This document shows positions 17,299 to 25,243 of a DNA stretch of 64,000 nucleotides, piece by piece. This DNA is from Lolliginicoccus suaedae (lineage in GTDB: Bacteria; Actinomycetota; Actinomycetes; Mycobacteriales; Mycobacteriaceae). The stretch spans positions 496,001 to 560,000 of the forward strand of contig NZ_VSSO01000001.1 of assembly GCF_008312885.1 (NCBI RefSeq), in the 5' to 3' direction. The notes under the pieces are model-generated. The model was not told the DNA's origin and made no database searches. It saw only the letters and a list, made by a program, of their open reading frames with translations. Both the position numbers and the translations under genes were made by a program. The number at the start of each line of letters is the position of its first letter. Within the stretch, counting starts at the first letter, position 1.

Positions 17299-17814
17299 CT
17301 AGAAGATCCAGGCGATCAACCAGGCGGTGATCGCCACGATCGCGAGCAGCAGCATGATCGTGAACACCACGATGACCGCGATGGACAGGATCACACGACG
17401 CCGGATCTGCGCCCGGGTGAGAGTGGGATCGACAACGTGCCGCTCGAGCAGCGCGACGTTGCGATTGTTCGCCTTGTAGAAGATGTCGAAGACGGTGCCG
17501 AGGATCGGTACCGTGCCCGTGATCGCGTCGAGGGCCAGGTTGAGCAGCATCAGGACCAATGTGGAGCCACGTGCGCCGAACCGTGCGGCCTGGATGACGA
17601 TGCCCGCGCTGATGATCAGGCTGGCGGCATCCCCGCCGCCGGGGAGCAGTCCCAGGATCGGATCGATGCCGAAGGTCTGCTTGGTGCCCGGAATGCGGAA
17701 CCGCGAATCCATCAGCTTGGAGAATTTGCGGATCTGGGCGCGCCGCTGTTCAGTGAGCTCGGTCGACAGGTGATCCGTCGACACCGCTTCTGTCGACGCT
17801 TTTTCTGGGGCCAT
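17299..17814 (-). CDS. DUF4112 domain-containing protein
   Basis: A 171-aa protein with the DUF4112 core: MDSRFRIPGTKQTFGIDPIL, then LLPGGGDAASLIISAGIVIQAA, LLNLALDAITGTVPILGTV and FDIFYKANNRNVALLERHV. A C-terminal hydrophobic helix (AVIVVFTIMLLLAIVAITAWLI) anchors it in the membrane. ATG 17814 is chosen as it precedes the charged leader before the domain. The family is of unknown function. It is the first gene of a two-gene leftward operon with the DUF998 protein and is divergent from the glycine-rich secreted protein gene. Confidence 0.87.
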   Translation of the reverse strand: MAPEKASTEAVSTDHLSTELTEQRRAQIRKFSKLMDSRFRIPGTKQTFGIDPILGLLPGGGDAASLIISAGIVIQAARFGARGSTLVLMLLNLALDAITGTVPILGTVFDIFYKANNRNVALLERHVVDPTLTRAQIRRRVILSIAVIVVFTIMLLLAIVAITAWLIAWIF

Positions 17815-17971
17815 GCGCCGATTGTCCCATGGGGTCGACGGTCCAGCGCTGTGGAGGCGGGGCTCCAGTGCCCTAGTGGCGCCGGGGAGTGACCGGAACC
17901 ACCGTTGCTGGCCTGCCGCGCGTGCAAGCATGAACCCCAGACACCCTCATGCCCTTCACCAGGAGATACCG

Positions 17972-18871
17972 ATGGCCACCGATGCAGACCGACATCCAGG
18001 AGATCGCAACCGCCGCAGCATCGGCCTGCTGGGCCTCGCCGTCCTCGGAGCGGGAACGATCGCCGCTCTCGCGCCCAGCGTCGCAGTCGCCGCTCCGGCG
18101 CCAGTGTGCACAGCGGGCACCTGCATCGTCACCTTCTCGACCGTCGGTCCAGACATATTCACGGTCCCTGATGGCGTCGCCACCGTGGACATCACCGCCA
18201 TCGGCGGGCGCGGCGCGTCCAACGACCAGGGTGGGGCGGGCGGCCTCGGTGCCATGACCAGTGCCGATGGCGTGGCGGTGGCTGGTGGGGAGGTTCTCGA
18301 TGTGTTCGTCGCCGGTGACGGCAGTGGCCGCACCGGTGGCGTCGGTGGCGGGGGCGATGCAGCTACCGGGGAGTTCTTCTCCGGCCGTGGTGGCGGCGGG
18401 GCATCCTCGGTGGCCCGCGGCGTCGACCGGCTCATCGTTGCTGGCGGTGGGGGCGGAGCGGGCAGCGACTCCATCGCCGCCGGAGGCGCGGCGGGGGCAG
18501 ACGGAGCGCGTGGCGCTGGCCGCAGCGCTGGGGAAGGCGGGCAGGCCGCGATCGGCACGACGCCCGGCGCGGGGGGAACCGGCGACACCGCCGCGCAGAC
18601 TGGTGGACCGGGCTCGGCAAACGGTACGGGCGGCAACAGCGTCGAAAGCCCGAGCACAGGTGGCGGGGGTGGCGGAGGCCTCGCCGGCGGTGGTGCTGGC
18701 GGAGGCGGTGTCGCTGGCGGCGGTGGTGGCGGTGGCGGGGGTGGCTCGTCCACTGGATCCCCCACTGTGACCGAGCTTCCCGCGGCGGTCATCATCACCT
18801 ACGCCGATCCTGACCCGGGTTGCAGCGGGCTGATCTGCCTCGACTTCGGCTCCCTCGGGCTACCGAGCTAG
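17972..18871 (+). CDS. secreted glycine-rich protein
   Basis: A 299-aa exported protein. The N-terminus has a basic RNRRS followed by a hydrophobic LLGLAVLGAGTIAALAP and an Ala-rich cleavage region near residue 43. The mature part begins with two cysteines in VCTAGTC and a beta segment of the kind PDGVATVDITAIGG, common at the start of bacterial glycine-rich surface proteins. Residues about 80-270 are mostly glycine, alanine and serine. The C-terminus has a second Cys pair (GCSGLIC). AGGAG lies 6 nt before the ATG. It is probably envelope-associated; the function is unknown. The low-complexity region resembles PGRS-type proteins in composition but has no PE domain. Confidence 0.85.
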   Translation: MATDADRHPGDRNRRSIGLLGLAVLGAGTIAALAPSVAVAAPAPVCTAGTCIVTFSTVGPDIFTVPDGVATVDITAIGGRGASNDQGGAGGLGAMTSADGVAVAGGEVLDVFVAGDGSGRTGGVGGGGDAATGEFFSGRGGGGASSVARGVDRLIVAGGGGGAGSDSIAAGGAAGADGARGAGRSAGEGGQAAIGTTPGAGGTGDTAAQTGGPGSANGTGGNSVESPSTGGGGGGGLAGGGAGGGGVAGGGGGGGGGGSSTGSPTVTELPAAVIITYADPDPGCSGLICLDFGSLGLPS

Positions 18872-18935
18872 CTGCGAGCTACCAGGCTGGGCATCGGGGC
18901 GCTCTCGTGTGCGCCGCGGCAAGCTCTGGCGCATT

Positions 18936-18977
18936 CTATAGCCCTAGACTAATATAAGTAGAAACGTATAGAAGGAG
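18936..18977 (+). promoter_or_regulatory. AT-rich promoter region of the SRPBCC-arsR operon
   Basis: A short AT-rich stretch in a GC-rich neighbourhood holds TAATAT at 18950-18955 as a possible -10 element, short inverted ends CTATA/TATAG, and ends in AAGGAG at 18972-18977. An ArsR-family operator here is likely by analogy with other SRPBCC/ArsR pairs, but no good symmetric site is visible. Confidence 0.35.
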
Positions 18978-18986
18978 ATGGTGAAC

Positions 18987-19637
18987 ATGATCCCCGACCC
19001 CGTCGCCACCGCAGGGCTCGTCGCGCGCGAGGTGCGCACCGGCACGCGCGGCGCCTCCCCCACTCGCATCGCCATCGCCCGGCGCACCTATCCGACCGAC
19101 CAGGCCGACCTGTGGGACGCCCTGACCAATGCCGAGCGCCTCCCCCGCTGGTTCCTGCCGCTCACTGGCGAGCTCGCCATCGGTGGCCGCTACCAGCTCG
19201 AGGGCAACGCGGGCGGCACCATCGAGCAGTGCGCGCCCCCGGAGTCGTTCGCTGTCACCTGGGAGATGGGCCCGCAGGTCTCGTGGCTGCGCGTGCGGCT
19301 CTCCCCCTCCGGCGCGGGGACCGAGCTCGTGCTCGAGCACGAGGCGCCGGTCGACCCCGAGTTCTGGGCGCAGTACGGTCCGGGAGCCGTAGGCGTCGGC
19401 TGGGACCTCGCCCTGATGGGGCTCGGGCTGCATCTCACCAGCGGGGAGGCGATCGACCCTGACTTGGAAAACGCCTTCTCAACTTCTCCCGAGGGCATCG
19501 AGTTCGTGCGAGCCTCCGCGAACGACTGGGCCCGCGCGGCGATCACCGACGGTGATGATCCAGCCAGTGCCGAGGCGGCCGCGGAGCGCACGCTCGCCTT
19601 CTACACCACCATGCCCGAGGACGAGACCCCGGGCTGA
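18987..19637 (+). CDS. SRPBCC (AHSA1-type) protein
   Basis: A START-fold protein of about 216 aa of the AHSA1 type. It shows the typical TYPTDQADLWDALTNAERLPRWF opening, followed by GGRYQLEGNAGG, ESFAVTWEMG and GVGWDLALMGLGLHL. ATG 18987 is preferred since AAGGAG at 18972-18977 is 9 nt away; an ATG at 18978 touches the ribosome binding site. The stop overlaps the arsR start by one base (TGATG), the common SRPBCC-ArsR arrangement in which the two are co-regulated. The ligand is unknown. Confidence 0.88.
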   Translation: MIPDPVATAGLVAREVRTGTRGASPTRIAIARRTYPTDQADLWDALTNAERLPRWFLPLTGELAIGGRYQLEGNAGGTIEQCAPPESFAVTWEMGPQVSWLRVRLSPSGAGTELVLEHEAPVDPEFWAQYGPGAVGVGWDLALMGLGLHLTSGEAIDPDLENAFSTSPEGIEFVRASANDWARAAITDGDDPASAEAAAERTLAFYTTMPEDETPG

Positions 19638-20044
19638 TGGCAAGCACCGACCACGGAGGCGTGTTCGAGGCGCTCGGCGATCCCGTGCGGCGGATCATCC
19701 TCGCTACCCTCGCGGACGGCGAGCGATCCGTCGGAGGCCTCGTGGCCAAGGTGCGCGGTCATGCGCCGATCTCCCAGCCCGCGGTGTCCCAGCACCTCAA
19801 GGTGCTGCGGGAGGCTCGGCTGGTGAGCTCGCGGGCTGAGGGCAACCGCCGCGTCTACGCCCTCGATCCGGCAGGGATCGCCGTGGCCCGCGACTGGCTT
19901 GCCGCGCTCGCCGACCCGCTCGCGCCGTTCGCCCAGCCGCTCGACGCGCTCGCCACCGAGGTCGCCCGCGGCAAGCGGGAGCTCCGTGGCTCCGCGGCAG
20001 CACCGGCCGAGGGCCAGCCGGGGCGCCAGGCCGGGACCGCCTAG
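19637..20044 (+). CDS. ArsR family transcriptional regulator
   Basis: A winged-helix repressor of 135 aa. FEALGDPVRRIILATLADGE opens the domain and the recognition helix is in ISQPAVSQHLKVLREARLV, followed by the wing RAEGNRRVYAL. There are no cysteine pairs in the metal-binding positions of ArsR or SmtB, so it belongs to the non-metal subgroup that pairs with SRPBCC proteins. It is translationally coupled to the SRPBCC gene and likely autoregulates the promoter upstream of it. The C-terminus is a low-complexity Ala/Gly tail. Confidence 0.9.
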   Translation: MASTDHGGVFEALGDPVRRIILATLADGERSVGGLVAKVRGHAPISQPAVSQHLKVLREARLVSSRAEGNRRVYALDPAGIAVARDWLAALADPLAPFAQPLDALATEVARGKRELRGSAAAPAEGQPGRQAGTA

Positions 20045-20155
20045 CAGCTCCTCGCGGCGTTCGAAGATCGTCGAGCAGGTGTCGATCCACGACCGGCCCG
20101 TTCGACCTATGGCCAGAGGACAGTCCTCGCCCACCGCACGCAAGGAGCATCCATC

Positions 20156-20719
20156 ATGCGCACACTGATCATCACCGCGTTCGTTTCCCTCGACGGCGTC
20201 ATGGAGGCCCCCGGTGGCGGGGAGGACTACCGCAACGGCGGCTGGACGTTCACGGACGTGGAGTTCGACGAGGCGGCCTACGAGATCAAGGGCCGCGAGC
20301 AGGCCGAGACCACTGCCCTGCTGCTCGGCCGCAAGTCATACGAGCTCTTCGCTCCGGTGTGGCCGACGATGGAGGAGTTCGCCGGGTACAACGCTATGCC
20401 GCGCTATGTCGTCTCCACCACGCTCGGTGGCGATGATCCGCGCTGGCCGGCCACGGTCCTGCGGTCGGTCGATGAGGTCGCAGCGCTCAAGGAGACCGAA
20501 GGAGGGCCCATCGCGGTGCATGGCAGCGCAAAGCTGGGCCAGGCGCTGGCCGACGCCGGCCTCGTGGACCGGTACCACCTGCTGGTGTTCCCGCTGCTCC
20601 TCGGCGCGGGCAAGCGCCTGTTCAGCGCGACGGACAAGGACACCACCAAGCTTCGGCTCATCGAGCATGAGGTGTACTCCAACGGCATCCAGAAGCAGGT
20701 TCTCGACGTTGTGCGCTGA
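20156..20719 (+). CDS. dihydrofolate reductase family protein (RibD C-terminal fold)
   Basis: A 187-aa reductase-fold protein. It has the opening LIITAFVSLDGVMEAPGG, LLGRKSYELFAPVWPTM, GGPIAVHGSAKLGQALADAGLVDRYHLLVFPLLLGAGKRLF, which is the standard order for this family (NADPH-binding Rossmann-like fold). AAGGAG at 20142-20147 lies 8 nt before the ATG. These proteins are widespread in actinobacteria and rarely have a known substrate; true folate or riboflavin activity is not implied. A perfect 15-bp hairpin follows the gene. Confidence 0.88.
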   Translation: MRTLIITAFVSLDGVMEAPGGGEDYRNGGWTFTDVEFDEAAYEIKGREQAETTALLLGRKSYELFAPVWPTMEEFAGYNAMPRYVVSTTLGGDDPRWPATVLRSVDEVAALKETEGGPIAVHGSAKLGQALADAGLVDRYHLLVFPLLLGAGKRLFSATDKDTTKLRLIEHEVYSNGIQKQVLDVVR

Positions 20720-20736
20720 ATCGCGCCCTAGCCTCC

Positions 20737-20772
20737 GTCGCCCGTGTATGCCAGAGTGCATACACGGGCGAC
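20737..20772 (+). terminator. perfect 15-bp hairpin, also contains TATGC-N6-GCATA
   Basis: Arms 20737-20751 and 20758-20772 pair perfectly over 15 bp around a 6-nt loop CAGAGT. It starts 17 nt after the stop of the reductase-fold gene and ends 30 nt before the start of the next gene, so it could end transcription or act as an operator. Its core (20747-20762) is the same spaced palindrome seen upstream of the mmpL and thioesterase genes. Confidence 0.6.
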
Positions 20773-20802
20773 GTCCGCCCGCCGTGGCATGAGGAGACCA
20801 GT

Positions 20803-21240
20803 ATGGACCGACGCAATCCGCGCATCGGCAAGTTCCGGCGCGAGCGGCTGATCGGCCGCTACCTCGCCAACCCGGCGGTGCGCGCGCTCGACCGGATCGG
20901 CGTGCGGACCTCGCTGATGGCCGAGCTCGAGACCGTGGGCCGCAAGTCGGGCCAGCCGCGCGTGGTGCCTGTCGGCATTGCCGTGGATGGGGCGGGCGCC
21001 TGGCTGATCTCCCAGCACGGATACACCTCCGGATGGGCGCACAACATCGTGGCCCACCCGAAGGTGCGCCTGCGCGTCGACGGGCAATGGCGCGACGGCA
21101 TCGCCGAGTTCCGCCCCGACGACGATGTGGTGGCGCGCAGCCGTGGATTCAGCACCAATCCCCTGCTCTCGCGGTTGATCGCGCTGACGTTCCGGGCACT
21201 GGAGTCCGATCCGGTCACGGTGCGGATCACCTTCGCCTAG
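20803..21240 (+). CDS. deazaflavin (F420)-dependent nitroreductase family protein
   Basis: A 145-aa protein of the Ddn/DUF385 family, split-barrel fold, that binds coenzyme F420. The family pattern LETVGRKSGQPRVVPVGI is followed by WLISQHGYTSGWAHNIVAHPKVRLRVDG and a C-terminal helical end. GAGGAG lies 6 nt before the ATG. It probably reduces quinones or other small molecules using reduced F420. It is transcribed rightward after a hairpin; the epoxide-hydrolase-like gene follows after 52 nt. Confidence 0.9.
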   Translation: MDRRNPRIGKFRRERLIGRYLANPAVRALDRIGVRTSLMAELETVGRKSGQPRVVPVGIAVDGAGAWLISQHGYTSGWAHNIVAHPKVRLRVDGQWRDGIAEFRPDDDVVARSRGFSTNPLLSRLIALTFRALESDPVTVRITFA

Positions 21241-21292
21241 CGGCCACGGCAATGCTCGGTCGGGCGCGGCGCGCGAGCTCTAGAATCGTGCC

Positions 21293-22129
21293 ATGAAATG
21301 GTCGCAGGCCACCACGTCCGACGGGCAGGCTTTCGTCTTCGATGACCGTGGCTCCGGCCCCCTGGTCATCCTGTGGCATGGGTACCCCGACACCCCCTAT
21401 GGCTGGGCATCGACGGCCGAGTTCCTCGCTCGCGAGGGGTATCGCACGATCACTCCGTGGCTGCGCGGCTATCACCCGGAGACCGTGCAGCGCGGGCGTG
21501 ACTATCGCATGACCACGCTGTCCCTGGACACAGCTCGATTGCTCGATGCCCTGGGCGAGGACGATGCGATCGTCATCGGCCATGACTTTGGCGCGGCGCT
21601 CGCCTATGGCGCCGCGGCATACACCCCGGACCGCGTGCGTGCGATCGTGACCGTCGCCATTCCGCACCCGAGCCTGGTGAAGCCGAGCCTCGGACTCGCC
21701 TGGGGGGCCCGGCATTTCGCCGAGCTGCGCCTGCCCCTGGCCCAGCGTTGGGTGCAGCGCAAGGACTTCAAGTACATCAGCGACGAATACCGTCGCTGGG
21801 CTCCGGGCTGGACCGGCGAATCCCGGGATCGCACGCTCGCTGACGTGAAGAAGTGCTTCGCCGAACCGGGCAACCTCGATGGCGCCTTGTCCTACTACCG
21901 CGAGTTCAACGGTAGGTTCGGCCGTGCCCGGCATCCGATCGCCAAGCGGGGTCTCGTGGTCGGCGGCACTGCGGACCTCATTCCAGCGCAGGCCATCGAA
22001 GCGACCCCGGCACGATTGGCGGAGGGCTCGTCGGCGCTCGTCATCGAGGGAGCCGGGCACTGGCCTCATCGGGAGGACGAGCCTCGGTTCCAGGCCGCGC
22101 TCCTCGAATTCCTGAAGTCGGTGGGCTAG
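21293..22129 (+). CDS. epoxide hydrolase-like alpha/beta hydrolase
   Basis: A 278-aa alpha/beta hydrolase with an aspartate nucleophile in IGHDFGAALAY, as in epoxide hydrolases and haloalkane dehalogenases. The oxyanion region is LWHGYPDTPYGW (HGxP). The acid is probably the Asp in VGGTADLIP, and the catalytic His is in EGAGHWPHRED. The lid region contains tyrosines that could activate an epoxide. ATG 21293 is the natural start, without a strong ribosome binding site. No signal peptide. The substrate is unknown. Confidence 0.86.
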   Translation: MKWSQATTSDGQAFVFDDRGSGPLVILWHGYPDTPYGWASTAEFLAREGYRTITPWLRGYHPETVQRGRDYRMTTLSLDTARLLDALGEDDAIVIGHDFGAALAYGAAAYTPDRVRAIVTVAIPHPSLVKPSLGLAWGARHFAELRLPLAQRWVQRKDFKYISDEYRRWAPGWTGESRDRTLADVKKCFAEPGNLDGALSYYREFNGRFGRARHPIAKRGLVVGGTADLIPAQAIEATPARLAEGSSALVIEGAGHWPHREDEPRFQAALLEFLKSVG

Positions 22130-22202
22130 AGGGCCGGGGCCGATCCTCGGGCGCCGCATCGCACTTTTCCGCCTAGCCTGGCCGAGCCGTTGCCTAAATA
22201 TG

Positions 22203-22214
22203 TAGACCGGTCTA
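22203..22214. promoter_or_regulatory. TetR operator TAGACC-GGTCTA
   Basis: A perfect 12-bp palindrome sits 11 nt before the ATG of the TetR gene, overlapping its promoter. TAGACC/GGTCTA half-sites are known for LmrA/YxaF-type TetR repressors, to which the adjacent gene belongs. Autoregulation is strongly suggested. Confidence 0.75.
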
Positions 22215-22224
22215 GTCTAAAACC

Positions 22225-22833
22225 ATGCCACCATCCGAGAAGGGCACCGCGACCCGGGCCCGCATGGTCGAGTCGATGCTCGAGCTGATCCAGTCCCACG
22301 GCTACTGCGGCACCGGAACAACGACGATGCTCGAGCACGCGGGAGCCCCCAAGGGGTCGATGTACTTCCACTTCCCCGGCGGCAAGGAACAGATCGCGGA
22401 GCAGGCCATCGCCGTTGCGGGCGAGCGCTTCCACGACATGATCACCGGCCTCGTCGAGGAGGGAATGCCACCCGGCCAGCTGCTCGCACGCCTGATCGAC
22501 ACGCTCGCCTCGCTGCTGGCCGACAGCGACTACCAGCTCGGCTGCCCCGTATCCGTGGTCACCCTCGAGGTGGGAGCGAGCAACGCGCGCCTGCGCGAGG
22601 CCTGCGCGAGCGCCTACGCCTCCTGGATCGGCCCCCTGGCCGACTACCTCGCATCACGCGGCATGCCCGGCGAGCGCGCGCTCGACCTCGCCGCCACGAT
22701 CGTCAGCACCGTCGAGGGCGCCATGATCGTCAGCCGCGCCAACCGCCACACCGACCCCCTCCGCCGGGCCGCCCGCGTACTCGGACCGCTGCTTGACTCC
22801 GAGGCGCACCATCCACAGGAGAAAAAGTCATGA
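22225..22833 (+). CDS. TetR family regulator, LmrA/YxaF type
   Basis: A 202-aa repressor. The helix-turn-helix spans GTGTTTMLEHAGAPKGSMYFHF, and the LmrA/YxaF-type ligand domain is visible from LGCPVSVVTLEVGASNARLREAC to IVSTVEGAMIVSRA. A TAGACCGGTCTA palindrome immediately upstream is the expected operator. The stop overlaps the start of the reductase-hydrolase fusion by four bases (ATGA), so the regulator controls the enzyme it is coupled to. This group of repressors often senses flavonoids, antibiotics or other aromatic compounds. Confidence 0.92.
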   Translation: MPPSEKGTATRARMVESMLELIQSHGYCGTGTTTMLEHAGAPKGSMYFHFPGGKEQIAEQAIAVAGERFHDMITGLVEEGMPPGQLLARLIDTLASLLADSDYQLGCPVSVVTLEVGASNARLREACASAYASWIGPLADYLASRGMPGERALDLAATIVSTVEGAMIVSRANRHTDPLRRAARVLGPLLDSEAHHPQEKKS

Positions 22834-24659
22834 CTGCATCACCCAGGACCGCTCTCGTCCTCGGCGCCACGGGATTCATCGGACGACACCTGATCCTGAG
22901 GCTCGCCGCCGAGGGCGCCACCGTCATCGCCGCCTGCCGCACCACCGAGTCCTTCGACAAGCTGCTCGCCTGGCTCGACGAGCACGAGTCCGCAGCTCCC
23001 CCGAATCGGCTCATCGTCGATTTCCACGCCCCGCGCCTCGCCGTGGCGGATGATCCCGGGATCGGGGCGGTTACCGAGATCCACAACTGCGCCGGCGCCT
23101 ACCGGTTCGGGATGAGCGTCGAGGAGGCGCGCGCGGCCAACGTGGCAAGCGTCCGCGAGATCGTCGCGCTCGCGGCCACGCTGCCCCGCCTCGAGCGGCT
23201 CGTGCACGTCACCGGATACCGCGTGGCCGCGCACGAATCCGTGCCCACGCCCTGGAGCGAGGACCAGGCCTCGGCCATGTACCGCCAGCTCGGTGCCTAC
23301 GAGGCATCCAAGCTCGAGGCCGACGACACGCTGCGCACCGAGGCGCAGCGGCTCGGTGTGCCCTGGACGGTCATCAACCCCTCCACGGTCATCGGCACCA
23401 GCACCACCGGCGAGTCCGACCAGTACCTCGGGCTCGCTGACATGCTCCGCGAGCTTTGGCAGGGCACATTGCGGGCCATCCCCGGCGGGAGCGACACGTT
23501 CATCCCGGTCGTTGCCGTGGACTACCTCGCCCGCTTCATGGCGCTCGCCGCCACCGACCCCGAGGCAGCCGGGCACGCCTACTGGGTGCTCGATGACCAC
23601 ACGCCACCGCTGCCGGAACTGCTGCGCCACATCGGTGAGCACTACCACGTGCCCGTGCCGCGTGCTCGCCTGCCGATCGCCGTGGTCAAGCGACTGCCGC
23701 AGGCACTGACGAAAGCGGACCCCGAGACCCTGTCGTTCCTCTCCAGCGACCGCTACCCCACCAGCGAGGCGCGCGATCTCGCTCGCCGCCACGACCTGCC
23801 CATGCCACCGGTGAACGAGTCACTGGCGCGCTGGGCCGACCATCTCGCGGCGCACCGGTTCGGGCTCCCTGCCCGCGCACCGGACCTGCGACGTCGCTTC
23901 GCCGCCCACGCCGGGGCGCGCACGTTCCTGCTCGGCCCGGACGCGCCCCGCGCGCTCGTGCTGCCGGGGCTCCCGGTCAACGCGGACAGCTGGGCGGCCG
24001 TCGCTCAGCAAGCCGGGGAAACGACCGTCGCGGACCTGCCTGGGCTGGGCTTGAGCAACGGTGACCTCAAGGCGTGGCCCCAGTGGATCGACGCGCTGAT
24101 CGCCGGTACGGGCGCACGCCACCTCGTTGGGCATTCCATCGGCTCGGCCGTCGCGGTGGAGGCCGCGCACCGCAACCCCTCCGCCATCGATCAGCTCACC
24201 CTCGTCGCACCGTTCTTCCTGCAACCGCGCCCCGGCTTGATCGCCCGCCTCCCCATGCTCACCAGCACCTATCTCAAGCACGCGAGCGCGAGAACGCTAG
24301 CCACACGGATCACCGGGCGTGCCGAGGATGCCGCAGCCCTCCTCGGCACGGTCGCGGACCTGCGGAGGCCCGGCACCACCCGGCGCATCAGCCAGTTGCT
24401 GCGGCGTGCCGTAGACCCGCGCTGGCGCCAATCGCTCACCGAGCAGCTCGTCGGGTTCCCCGGGCGCATCCACGTGATCGTCGGCTCACAGGATCCGCTC
24501 GCACCGTGGGCGACGGAACTGCTGGCCCCGCTCGGCGACCGTGCCCGCGTGACCGTGATCGACGGTGCCGGGCATCACCCGCAGCTCACCCATCCTGCCC
24601 AGGTCGCGCATGCGCTCCGACATGGACTGGTCGCGCATGCCACGGTGCCGAGGGAGTGA
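22830..24659 (+). CDS. NAD(P)-dependent reductase/epimerase fused to alpha/beta hydrolase
   Basis: A 609-aa two-domain enzyme. The N-terminal half is an extended short-chain dehydrogenase/epimerase: GATGFIG at 12-18 binds NAD(P), and Tyr157-x3-Lys161 (YEASK) is the catalytic pair. The C-terminal half (from about residue 365) is an alpha/beta hydrolase with nucleophile Ser436 in VGHSIGS, an Asp in VGSQDPLAP and a His in GAGHHPQL. A linker of about 30 residues separates them. The start overlaps the TetR gene. A fused reductase and esterase or lactonase suggests two consecutive steps on one substrate under control of the TetR protein. The substrate is unknown. Confidence 0.88.
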   Translation: MTASPRTALVLGATGFIGRHLILRLAAEGATVIAACRTTESFDKLLAWLDEHESAAPPNRLIVDFHAPRLAVADDPGIGAVTEIHNCAGAYRFGMSVEEARAANVASVREIVALAATLPRLERLVHVTGYRVAAHESVPTPWSEDQASAMYRQLGAYEASKLEADDTLRTEAQRLGVPWTVINPSTVIGTSTTGESDQYLGLADMLRELWQGTLRAIPGGSDTFIPVVAVDYLARFMALAATDPEAAGHAYWVLDDHTPPLPELLRHIGEHYHVPVPRARLPIAVVKRLPQALTKADPETLSFLSSDRYPTSEARDLARRHDLPMPPVNESLARWADHLAAHRFGLPARAPDLRRRFAAHAGARTFLLGPDAPRALVLPGLPVNADSWAAVAQQAGETTVADLPGLGLSNGDLKAWPQWIDALIAGTGARHLVGHSIGSAVAVEAAHRNPSAIDQLTLVAPFFLQPRPGLIARLPMLTSTYLKHASARTLATRITGRAEDAAALLGTVADLRRPGTTRRISQLLRRAVDPRWRQSLTEQLVGFPGRIHVIVGSQDPLAPWATELLAPLGDRARVTVIDGAGHHPQLTHPAQVAHALRHGLVAHATVPRE

Positions 24660-24681
24660 GAACACCGTAGTCTTCTCTCGC

Positions 24682-25224
24682 ATGGCCTCCGGAACAACGA
24701 TGCATAGCTTCACCGTCCAGCTCGCCGACGTCGACCGAGGCCTGTACGAGCAGCTCGAGCTGCGGCTCGCGCGGCATCCTTCCGAGACCGCCGCGTTCAT
24801 GGTCACGCGACTGCTCGCGTACTGCCTGGAATACCGGGAAGGCATCACCTTCAGCGATGGTGGCGTCTCCTCCGCCGACGAGCCCGCGGTACTGGTCCGC
24901 GATCTCACCGGGCGCCTCGTCCACTGGGTGGAGGTGGGCGCGCCCGATGCCGAGCGGGTCCACCGTGGCAGCAAGCGTGCTGGGTCTGCAGCCATCTACA
25001 CCCACCACGATCCGGCGCGCGTGCTGGCCCAGCTGGCGGGCAAGCGCATCCACCAGGCCGAGACGATCCCTCTCCATAGCTTCGACCGATCGTTCATCGA
25101 CGCGGTCGCCGCGCTGGTCGAGCGTCGCAACGACCTGGCGTTGTCGATCACCGAGCAGCAGCTATTCCTCGAGCTCAACGGCAGCGTGCTCGAATCCCCG
25201 GTGATCGAGCATCGGCTGGCCTGA
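24682..25224 (+). CDS. YaeQ family protein
   Basis: A 180-aa protein with the YaeQ family pattern: VQLADVDRGLYEQLELRLARH, then PSETAAFMVTRLLAYCLEY, EGITFSDGG, DEPAVLVRDLTGRLVHWVEVG and RVHRGSKRAGSAAIYTH. The fold resembles PD-(D/E)XK nucleases, and conserved acidic residues and a Lys occur in DEPAVLVRDL/WVEVG/RGSKRAG. ATG 24682 is chosen because the family N-terminus aligns there. It starts 22 nt after the fusion gene. The cellular role is not established for the family. Confidence 0.88.
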   Translation: MASGTTMHSFTVQLADVDRGLYEQLELRLARHPSETAAFMVTRLLAYCLEYREGITFSDGGVSSADEPAVLVRDLTGRLVHWVEVGAPDAERVHRGSKRAGSAAIYTHHDPARVLAQLAGKRIHQAETIPLHSFDRSFIDAVAALVERRNDLALSITEQQLFLELNGSVLESPVIEHRLA

Positions 25225-25243
25225 CAAGCGCTGCGCTGACGGC

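Noticed and set aside
17972-18100. Tat signal peptide on the glycine-rich protein
   Set aside because: The RNRRS region has paired arginines but not the full S-R-R-x-F-L-K pattern, so an ordinary Sec signal is equally likely.
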